64,000 nucleotides of DNA, taken from Fluviicola sp. Lineage in GTDB: Bacteria > Bacteroidota > Bacteroidia > Flavobacteriales_D > Crocinitomicaceae. Below the pieces are notes generated by a model. It did not search any database. It was not told the origin of the DNA and saw only the letters and a list, made by a program, of their open reading frames with translations. A program made the position numbers and the translations under genes. Each line of letters starts with the position of its first letter. The stretch's first letter is position 1. Positions 54,743-61,247 of the stretch are shown here, in pieces. The stretch is from assembly GCF_029266855.1 (NCBI RefSeq), contig NZ_JAQSWB010000008.1, positions 186,001-250,000 of the forward strand. Direction: 5' to 3'.

Positions 54743-55774
54743 TTACAATTGTTCAATCAATTTTCTCCAGGATTCCAACTCAGGGATTCCGGGTTTACGT
54801 GCTCCGAAAAGCGTACAGATCAATTCGTTCTTCGCATTGAACAATTCCAATGAAGTAACAATTCCATCTTCAGTTGGTTTGCGAACGATCCACGATTGAG
54901 TAATGGCATCTTCTTTGGCGTGTAGATTGAACATCGGATCCAGGACATTGATCCACGGACCATGCTCCACAATGTTTTTCACCTCACCTGTATGAATCTG
55001 TATCATTCCTGCATTTCCTACAAAAACCATAATCGAAACCTGGTCTTTAGCAGCCAATTCCAATGCTCTGCGCAATGCTTTGTTATCGATTTGTTTTGCA
55101 TAAGTCTCATCCGGTGCCAAACGCAAAGCCTGAGTTCTTGTCAATTTATGTTTTCTCAACAAACCGAAGAACTCGTGCGTATCTTTCAGATTGATCCAGC
55201 CTTCCTGGAATGCTTTTACATCGATTTCGCTATCAGGTAATTCAGGTGACTCCAGTGGCAACAAAGCCCCGATTTCCAGTTCAGCCGACTGATTCTCGTC
55301 TTTATACTTTTCAACCAAAGTGCTATATGCTTCCATATTGCTTTTTGACTCCAGGTAAATTTTATGCGTTGCAACTCCGTCAGTTGTAAAGAACTGCAAA
55401 CTGTGGCGTGGTTTTTCATCACCTTCCGTTACAGCAAATGCGTATGCCCATGAGCTTGGGAAAATACGCAAATCAATGTCTTTTCCAACAAACAATGATG
55501 CATGCGGTGTGGTACTGAAGTTTTCATAAATTCCTTTACGCTCATGAACCACATCGTCATTTCTCGACAAAGCCATTACAAAACCAAGTGATTCGATTTC
55601 GCTAAGAATTGATACGAATTCAGGACGTAAACGGACAGCAGTTGTTCCTACACCCAAAGCAACCAATTCTGCCTCGGAAGCATTCAAACGCTTTGCGTAT
55701 TCTCTGATTCTTAATTTCGGTTCGCTTTCTTTCAATTGGTTGAAAGCTTCTTTTAGTGACAAAGTTGTTTCCAT
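54743..55774 (-). CDS. hmuS: Hemin-degrading or heme-trafficking factor (HmuS/ChuS family)
   Basis: The 343-residue protein has the two tandem repeats typical of HemS/ChuS/HmuS. The first (about 1-170) contains IREYAKRLNASEAELVALG and SRNDDVVHERKGIYENFS near 88-105; the second (about 185-343) contains LRKHKLTRTQALRLAP and VGNAGMIQIHTGEVKNI near 258-274, with the histidine that binds heme in this family. It acts in the cytosol, degrading heme or passing it on. Some family members cleave heme anaerobically, others are carriers; sequence alone does not decide. It lies between hmuV (72-bp gap with two hairpins) and hmuR. Confidence 0.93.
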   Translation of the reverse strand: METTLSLKEAFNQLKESEPKLRIREYAKRLNASEAELVALGVGTTAVRLRPEFVSILSEIESLGFVMALSRNDDVVHERKGIYENFSTTPHASLFVGKDIDLRIFPSSWAYAFAVTEGDEKPRHSLQFFTTDGVATHKIYLESKSNMEAYSTLVEKYKDENQSAELEIGALLPLESPELPDSEIDVKAFQEGWINLKDTHEFFGLLRKHKLTRTQALRLAPDETYAKQIDNKALRRALELAAKDQVSIMVFVGNAGMIQIHTGEVKNIVEHGPWINVLDPMFNLHAKEDAITQSWIVRKPTEDGIVTSLELFNAKNELICTLFGARKPGIPELESWRKLIEQL

Positions 55775-55800
55775 TGTTGTTTTGTATTTATTTTATTTGT

Positions 55801-55839
55801 CATCACTACAGTGATGATTTATCACTAGCTTTCGCTAGT
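55801..55839 (-). other. Two intercistronic hairpins between hmuV and hmuS
   Basis: CATCACT / AGTGATG at 55801-55816 and ACTAGC / GCTAGT at 55824-55839 lie back to back in the 72-bp gap. On the transcribed strand the second has a GAAA (GNRA) tetraloop. No T-run follows, so RNA stability or processing is likelier than termination. Confidence 0.7.
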
Positions 55840-55846
55840 TCTTACT

Positions 55847-56695
55847 TCATTCTGTTATCAGCAGGCTTGAGGAATAAGATACATGCCTGTAAAAGACCTC
55901 TCCGTCAAGGGACTGAATTTGTTCTAATTCGATTTGATACGTTTCGCTCAGTAATTCCGGAAGCATGACTTCACGGATCGTTCCATCCGTAATGACCTCT
56001 CCTTTTTTCATCAACAAAACCCGATCGGCATATTGGTAGCACAAATTAATATCATGCATTACCACAACGACACTTCCGCGTTTATCGTCCACGAATTTAC
56101 GAGCGTATTTTAATAATTCAATTTGGTAGCGTACATCCAGGTTGTTCAGGGGCTCATCCAGGAATAAATATTTGATTGGTTGAATTTCAGTCCTCCCACT
56201 CACTCCCCCTCCAAAGGGCGAAGCCTTATCTTCGCTTTCCAATTGCAGCAGTACCCTTCCAAACTGAACGCGCTGTTTTTCTCCACCCGAAAGGAAATTA
56301 AACTCCATATCCAGAAGGTTTTGCAAATTCAGTTCTTCTACGATCTTTCCAAGAATGAACTTATTGAACCGGGTTTTAGATTCCGGGTACCGGTAACGTG
56401 CCATTTCCAAAACCTCCCGCACAGTAAAATTGGAAGCGATCATGCTTTCCTGGTGCATGTATGCTCTGTACTTCGCTAAATTATCCGGCGTCCAATCCTT
56501 TAGTTCTTTTCCGTAATAGGAAATGGTTCCTGCAGTTGGTTTCAAGCCGTTTGAAAGCAATTTCACAAGTGTACTTTTACCTGCTCCGTTCGGACCAAGA
56601 ATAACGATAAATTCCTCCTTATCGCTTATAAAATTAAGCGGTTTCAGGATTTGTTTTCCTTTTACTGCGAACGCTATGTTTTTCGCTTCTATCAA
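55847..56695 (-). CDS. hmuV: Heme ABC transporter ATP-binding protein
   Basis: The 282-residue ATPase has Walker A LGPNGAGKSTLVKLL near 33-47, the signature FLSGGEKQRVQFGRVLLQ near 138-155, Walker B YLFLDEPLNNLDVRY near 175-189 and the switch histidine in VMHDIN near 213. This is the FepC/HmuV type. A short insert before Walker B (SEDKASPFGGGVSGRTEIQP, about 157-176) is longer than usual. Its start overlaps hmuU by four bases (ATGA at 56692-56695), so import subunits are translated together. Confidence 0.94.
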   Translation of the reverse strand: MIEAKNIAFAVKGKQILKPLNFISDKEEFIVILGPNGAGKSTLVKLLSNGLKPTAGTISYYGKELKDWTPDNLAKYRAYMHQESMIASNFTVREVLEMARYRYPESKTRFNKFILGKIVEELNLQNLLDMEFNFLSGGEKQRVQFGRVLLQLESEDKASPFGGGVSGRTEIQPIKYLFLDEPLNNLDVRYQIELLKYARKFVDDKRGSVVVVMHDINLCYQYADRVLLMKKGEVITDGTIREVMLPELLSETYQIELEQIQSLDGEVFYRHVSYSSSLLITE

Positions 56696-57762
56696 ACTGA
56701 GAATTTACGTTTGTGTTTGAAAATGATCGCAATGAAAACCGGGGTTCCCATTAAGGCAGTAATGATTCCGATCGGAACTTCTGTCGGAGGCAAGATCGTG
56801 CGCGAAATCATATCCGCACCCGAAAGAAGAATGGCTCCGAAAAAAGCGCTGAAAGGCAAAAGTAATTTGTGGTTGGGTCCAGATACAATTCGAATAATAT
56901 GAGGAACTACCAAGCCGATAAACCCGATCACTCCAGCCATTGAAACTGCAGAACCAACCATACAGGTCGAACAAATAATTACCAGGAGTTTGATCGTTTT
57001 CACTTTGTACCCCATGTACTGTGCATTACTTTCTCCCAATGCGAGGACATTCAGGCTCCTGGCCTGGAAGAAAATCAGGATCATCGGAACGATAGTGAAA
57101 ACAGCCAATAACAAAACAGAATCATTGTTTGCAGATCCCAGGCTCCCAAGTGTCCAAAAGGTCAGATCCCTTAATTCATCGTCTGTTGCAAAAAAGGTCA
57201 GTAAGCCTGTTAATGCTGCCGTAAGTGCATTCAATGCAATTCCTGCCAGGATGAGTGTCAGTGAATTAATCTCTCCATTGCTCAAAGACAACCTGTAAAC
57301 AATAAATGCAACAATTGAAGCACCAAGAAAGGCTACGATAGAAAGAGAAAGTCCCTCGTTGAAAATAATCAACCAGGGAACTAATCCGCTGAACAAAATG
57401 AATAGCGATGCAAATAAGGAAGCTCCCGTTGAGATCCCGATCAAGGCGGAGTCAACCAAAGGGTTTCTGAAAACTCCTTGCAGTGCAGCACCCGAGACTG
57501 CTAAACCTGAACCAATCAAACAGGAATAGACTGCTCTGGGAAACCGGATATTGTAAACGACATGGTATTCAATCTCCGTTATTTTCAGATTGGTTTGAAT
57601 TCCAAGCTTCTCAACCAAACTGCCAAAGACATGGGAAATCGGGACATTAACATTCCCTACTGACAGGTTTACCACAAAGCAAACTATCAGTAAAACCAAT
57701 AACGAAAGACCTATTATCCCTTGTCTTGACATATAATTTTTTCCAAAAAGTTCAAGGTTCAA
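56692..57762 (-). CDS. hmuU: Heme ABC transporter permease (FecCD family)
   Basis: The 356-residue protein has about ten transmembrane segments and the FecCD signature sequences: RFPRAVYSCLIGSGLAVSG near 75-93, GAALQGVFRNPLVDSALIGI near 93-112, and GVIGFIGLVVPHIIRIVSG near 278-296 containing the coupling helix. It forms the inner-membrane channel for heme with HmuV. It starts 8 bp after hmuT and overlaps hmuV by four bases, consistent with one ABC importer of the substrate-binding, permease, ATPase order. Confidence 0.95.
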   Translation of the reverse strand: MNLELFGKNYMSRQGIIGLSLLVLLIVCFVVNLSVGNVNVPISHVFGSLVEKLGIQTNLKITEIEYHVVYNIRFPRAVYSCLIGSGLAVSGAALQGVFRNPLVDSALIGISTGASLFASLFILFSGLVPWLIIFNEGLSLSIVAFLGASIVAFIVYRLSLSNGEINSLTLILAGIALNALTAALTGLLTFFATDDELRDLTFWTLGSLGSANNDSVLLLAVFTIVPMILIFFQARSLNVLALGESNAQYMGYKVKTIKLLVIICSTCMVGSAVSMAGVIGFIGLVVPHIIRIVSGPNHKLLLPFSAFFGAILLSGADMISRTILPPTEVPIGIITALMGTPVFIAIIFKHKRKFSV

Positions 57763-57770
57763 CTATTGAA

Positions 57771-58631
57771 CTATTTGATCTTTTTCAATTCTTTATTTAA
57801 TTCAATCAATGCTTTTCCCACACGCGGACCAAATCCGCTAAGCAGCTGGCCATCCATTTGGATCAATGATTTATTTTTCCCTGCATTTGTTGCCATTACT
57901 CCCGGAACGTTGAAGATTCCGTCAGGCCCCAAACTTTGAGCACCTGAAGTAAACATGAGGATCACATCAGGATTTGCAGCAATTACCGATTCGCTTGTTA
58001 AAGGCTTGAAATCCGTGAATCCTTTCCCCGCATTTTCTCCGCCAGCTAAAACGATCATTTTTTCAAGCGGTGTGTTTTCTCCGGCAACCATCAAAGTTCC
58101 TGCTCCTCTTGCATAAACGAATAGTACCTTAGGTTTTTTAGCCAGTTTTGAAAGGTCCTTAATATCCGAATCAATTTCAGAAACGATTTTCTTCGCATCC
58201 TCTGATTTCCCCAACCATTTTGCCACTTCCTTTACCAACGACTTAGCATCTTCCACACTGTTCGGGTGCTTGAAAGTCACCAATTCGATCTTTGCCTGTT
58301 TCAATTTAGACTTCAGATCCGGGGAAACTTCGTCCTCCAGCATCACCACATGTGTTGGATTCAATGCCAGTAAACTTTCAACTGCCAGTTTGCGGACATG
58401 TCCCAGGTTTGTCAGCTTTTCAGCTGCTGCCGGGTATGTGCTGGTAACATCAACGCCAATGAGTTCCTTTTGGGAACCCACTGCGTAGATGATTTCTGTT
58501 ACTGATCCGTTCAGAGATACGATACGTTTCTCTACTACTTTTTCCTCTTTCTTCCCTTCTGATTCCCCACCTGAATTACAGGCAGTTGTCAGTGTTAAAA
58601 GTGCAAGGAATAAAAAACCGATTTTTTTCAT
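57771..58631 (-). CDS. hmuT: Heme ABC transporter substrate-binding lipoprotein
   Basis: The 286-residue protein has a lipobox (TTAC, Cys18), an acidic/lysine-rich linker and the helical-backbone (type III) substrate-binding fold: RIVSLNGSVTEIIYAVG near 38-54, LIGVDVTSTYP near 59-69, NPTHVVMLEDEV, and NAGKGFTDFKPLTSESVIA near 198-216. That is the pattern of HmuT/BtuF-like heme or cobalamin binders. Its place before the FecCD permease and within the heme operon supports heme. It is anchored on the periplasmic side of the inner membrane. Confidence 0.93.
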   Translation of the reverse strand: MKKIGFLFLALLTLTTACNSGGESEGKKEEKVVEKRIVSLNGSVTEIIYAVGSQKELIGVDVTSTYPAAAEKLTNLGHVRKLAVESLLALNPTHVVMLEDEVSPDLKSKLKQAKIELVTFKHPNSVEDAKSLVKEVAKWLGKSEDAKKIVSEIDSDIKDLSKLAKKPKVLFVYARGAGTLMVAGENTPLEKMIVLAGGENAGKGFTDFKPLTSESVIAANPDVILMFTSGAQSLGPDGIFNVPGVMATNAGKNKSLIQMDGQLLSGFGPRVGKALIELNKELKKIK

Positions 58632-58649
58632 CTTAGTTCAATCAGAAAA

Positions 58650-59894
58650 TTAATGCTGTATAAGCAAACGTTGAGTTGTAGTTGCTGTTCCGTTAGAAAC
58701 CTGAACCAAATACATCCCGTTTGTAAAGTCTGTCGTTGAGATACTCATCGCTTCCAATGCATTTGAAGCAGCAGTATTTTCAAACACCACCTGACCTGTC
58801 ATATTCATTACCTTCACAGTTGCATTTGATTTGGAATCAACCATTACAGTTACATTATCTGCAGCAGGATTAGGGAAAATTCCAGAGATCAATTCCTGGT
58901 TTTCAGAAACATTCAAGGAAGCCACTTTTTCCTTTTTGAAAACTGTTTTACCTAAACTGCTTCCTGAAAAACCTGTCATGATCAGTCTCCAGTAATCCCC
59001 GTCTACATCTTTCACGAAGTAAACCAATGAATCTTCAATTGTATAAGATCCTGCATAAGTTTTCCAGTCGTATCCGATTGTGTTGATATCCTCGGAATAA
59101 GTTGCAGTTCCGAAAGACATATCTGTTTCAGGATTATTCACAGGATGAACTTCCGCAACCTCTACTCCAACGTTATGCAACACACCAGTTACCATGTTGT
59201 ACGGGTAAGGCGCTCCGTTGTTTGCAGCATATTGTGTGAATAATAAATCCCAGGATACTGAAGCAGGCTCTCTGTCCACAACTGCTCCACCTAATGGATA
59301 ATAAACATAGTTTTTCGTTGCGTACGGAGTGATCGATATTATTACAGAACCGGTTCCTGAATGATCCGCATTTGAATAATTCACTGTGTATTCCGAATTC
59401 ATGAAAGACAATGAAACAGTGAACAGTTTACAAGAACCATTCGAGTACTTTATAGCGAAAACACGGTTAGCAATAATTCCTGTATGGTTTACCGCATCGT
59501 AATTCCCCCAACCGTAATCAGTTCCGCCCGAACTTGCAGCATTCAAAGCTCCTTCAGTCCATGTTAATTCAGAGTTATAAAGTGTAGTCCATGTTGAAAT
59601 ACCTGTAGTATCAGCAGTTGCCAAATCCGTTCCGTTTGTTCCCGGAACAGCATAAACAGTTCCAATTTTATTATTGAAAATGATAGAAGCAGCTAATGGG
59701 TTAAATTGGCTGATAGACGCTGCAAAACCCAAATCCCAGTTATTTGCTGCCTGAGCTGTTCCCTGTTCATCATTTTCCAAACTGTACCAGATGTTATTTG
59801 CATATCCGGCACCCATTGATACTGAATCGCTTACCAACTGTGCATTTGAAAAACCAGCTAGTGTTAAGAATGATAGAAGTAATCCTTTTTTCAT
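58650..59894 (-). CDS. HmuY-like protein with T9SS sorting domain, first gene of the heme operon
   Basis: The 414-residue protein has a signal peptide (LLLSFLTLAGFSNAQ) instead of a lipobox. The HmuY-like region (about 18-330) includes GYANNIWYSLENDEQGTAQ near 29-47, NNWDLGFAASI, WDLLFTQYAA near 212, TGVLHNVGVEVAEV and IGYDWKTY near 265, all matched in the lipoprotein HmuY at 51534. From about 338 a type A T9SS tail follows (LISGIFPNPAADN to RLLIQH). I infer a heme-binding protein exported to the surface or released, working ahead of the TonB receptor. It is 18 bp upstream of hmuT and directly behind the best promoter in the window. Confidence 0.92.
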   Translation of the reverse strand: MKKGLLLSFLTLAGFSNAQLVSDSVSMGAGYANNIWYSLENDEQGTAQAANNWDLGFAASISQFNPLAASIIFNNKIGTVYAVPGTNGTDLATADTTGISTWTTLYNSELTWTEGALNAASSGGTDYGWGNYDAVNHTGIIANRVFAIKYSNGSCKLFTVSLSFMNSEYTVNYSNADHSGTGSVIISITPYATKNYVYYPLGGAVVDREPASVSWDLLFTQYAANNGAPYPYNMVTGVLHNVGVEVAEVHPVNNPETDMSFGTATYSEDINTIGYDWKTYAGSYTIEDSLVYFVKDVDGDYWRLIMTGFSGSSLGKTVFKKEKVASLNVSENQELISGIFPNPAADNVTVMVDSKSNATVKVMNMTGQVVFENTAASNALEAMSISTTDFTNGMYLVQVSNGTATTTQRLLIQH

Positions 59895-59947
59895 ATTTAT
59901 TTTGTTTGATTTTTTTTACTATTTATAATATTTCTAAATAACTGATG

Positions 59948-59978
59948 CAAATTTACCCTGTAAACTACTTTTCCACAA
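59948..59978 (-). promoter_or_regulatory. Promoter of the heme operon
   Basis: On the minus strand TTG (59978-59976) and TAAATTTG (59955-59948) are separated by exactly 20 bp, a full match to the Bacteroidota primary promoter. The leader to the ATG at 59894 would be about 45-50 nt. I see no Fur-like inverted repeat over it. Confidence 0.8.
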
Positions 59979-60020
59979 TCGCCGAAACAAGCGGAAAAAA
60001 ATACCTTCCACAGGGTAAGG

Positions 60021-60644
60021 CTATTTCTTGAATACTTGATTTTCCATTTCGAACAGCAGCAATTCAGACAAGGACTTCACTTTTAATTTCCTGAAACAGT
60101 TTTTCCGATGAGTTTGGACTGTATGCGGACTTAAGCCCAATTCACGGCTTATTTCCGCAGTCGATTTCCCATTTAATAAGGACTCGACGATCTCTGTTTC
60201 GCGTTTGGTGAGGCTGAATTGAGTAGGTGAAGTAATTTCGTCGTCCTGATTGAGAATTCTATTCCAAACCACTTCACAGTAATAATTCTGGTTATGGAGC
60301 ATCTTTTGGAATGCTTCTTTTAATTCATCCAGGGTACAGTTTATATCAATGAATCCGGAAACTCCATAAGATACCAGTTTAGGAAGGCCAGAAACATCTC
60401 CACTGATGATTAAAACAACTTTAATGCAATTGGTGTCTTCAGGAGTTATTTTCAGATTATTCTCAATTTCCTGGTAATTATCAGAAAAATTGTAGACTAA
60501 AACTTGCTTTTTTTCAGGATTTACCTGTTCTTTTCCAGGGTTTCCGGAGTGCCATTTAACAGAAACCTCCCCAAAAATTGACCGGACCAATTCCTTGAAT
60601 CCGAGACTAATCAATTGGGTCCTACTGTCGAGATACAGGTTCAT
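60021..60644 (-). CDS. LuxR-type regulator with degenerate receiver domain
   Basis: I take the start at ATG 60644 (MNLYLDSRTQLISLG), because this aligns with strand 1 of a receiver domain; the frame stays open to an ATG at 60722 that would add 26 unlikely residues. Residues 1-125 look like a CheY fold, but the phosphorylation site reads VYNFSDN where DLxMP is expected, and the conserved lysine is missing in GFIDINC. The C-terminus (about 142-200) is a LuxR-type helix-turn-helix: LTKRETEIVESLLNGKSTAE, then LGLSPHTVQTHRKN. So it likely acts without phosphorylation. It lies 43 bp upstream of the heme promoter, pointing towards it, and may control that operon. A 13-bp inverted repeat (TAGAAT-A-ATTCTA) is at 60651-60663. 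Confidence 0.87.
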   Translation of the reverse strand: MNLYLDSRTQLISLGFKELVRSIFGEVSVKWHSGNPGKEQVNPEKKQVLVYNFSDNYQEIENNLKITPEDTNCIKVVLIISGDVSGLPKLVSYGVSGFIDINCTLDELKEAFQKMLHNQNYYCEVVWNRILNQDDEITSPTQFSLTKRETEIVESLLNGKSTAEISRELGLSPHTVQTHRKNCFRKLKVKSLSELLLFEMENQVFKK

Positions 60645-60650
60645 GCTATA

Positions 60651-60663
60651 TAGAATAATTCTA
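60651..60663. promoter_or_regulatory. Inverted repeat upstream of the LuxR-type gene
   Basis: TAGAAT-A-ATTCTA ends 6 bp upstream of the chosen ATG, a typical place for an autoregulatory operator or a translation-blocking stem. Function is inferred only. Confidence 0.4.
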
Positions 60664-60796
60664 AATAGCAAAATTGATCTCTTATGAAGGATTCTACAAT
60701 ACCATAAATAGGGTATATCCAACTACCCGATTACTGTTATTTATAAGAGGCAATAGATGAATAGGCATTCGTTTTTTTAGTCCTAGTTTAGCAGCA

Positions 60797-60952
60797 GTTA
60801 AATACACGTTTACTATGTTAAATAAATATACAAACGTCGCTATATCTATGCTTCATTTATGCTTCATTTATGCTTCATTTATGCTTCATTTATGCTTCAT
60901 TTATGCTTCATTTATGCTTCATTTATGCTTCATTTATGCTTCATTTATGCTT
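60797..60952 (-). repeat. Dispersed element, copy 2: 51-bp core plus nine 11-bp repeats
   Basis: Nine perfect copies of ATGCTTCATTT occupy 60848-60946, followed by ATGCTT. The adjoining 51 bp (60797-60847) match the reverse complement of 21765-21815 at 48 of 51 positions, including two GTTAAATA motifs 20 bp apart (60797-60804 and 60817-60824). Read towards the regulator gene, order and orientation equal those of copy 1, and the core ends 152 bp before the ATG at 60644. Confidence 0.92.
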
Positions 60953-60989
60953 TAATAATGAATTATCTTTGAATAAAGTAGTCTTGATC

Positions 60990-61247
60990 CCTTCGGCTTG
61001 CCCGTCTTTACCCAAAGCAGATCAACAAAATGATCGCTTCGGATCGAGTGAGACGGAGCCTTCCGCCTCGGCGGACTAACGCTTGTCCTTCGGCTTGCCC
61101 GTCTTGACCCATAGCAGATCAAACAAATGATCGCTTCGGATTGAGTGAGACGGAGCCTTCCGCCTCGGCGGACTAACGCTTTTCCTTCGGCTTGCCCGTC
61201 TTGTGAGACGGAGCCTCAGTCTTCGTCCGCCACGGCGGACTCTTATC
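60990..61247. repeat. 97-bp GC-rich tandem repeat, two full and one divergent partial copy
   Basis: Units start with CCTTCGGCTTGCCCGTCTT at 60990, 61087 and 61184, exactly 97 bp apart. The first two are nearly identical; the third lacks the middle part (GCAGATCAA...GATCGCTTCGGAT) and has the ending GTCCGCC / GGCGGAC seen at 34443. The last bases include the stop codon of the reverse gene (TTA at 61243-61245). Confidence 0.92.

Larger units (their letters stand above)
60645..61242. other. Repeat-dense intergenic region
   Basis: About 600 bp between the regulator and the hydrolase-like gene hold the inverted repeat above, the 51-bp core of the dispersed element (60797-60847), its 11-bp tandem array (60848-60952), a spacer, and the 97-bp GC-rich repeat (60990-61240). 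A 69-codon forward frame (MLHLCFIYASF repeated) is a product of the tandem array and is not a gene. Confidence 0.8.

Noticed and set aside
60645-60722. Longer start for the LuxR-type regulator at ATG 60722
   Set aside because: The extra 26 residues do not fit the receiver fold, and the start at 60644 aligns with strand 1 of the domain.
60848-60952. CRISPR array
   Set aside because: Units are 11 bp and directly adjacent, with no spacers and no cas genes.
60870-61079. Forward 69-codon ORF reading MLHLCFIYASF repeatedly
   Set aside because: It is a by-product of the 11-bp array (33 bp equals three units) and runs into the 97-bp repeat; no gene-like features.
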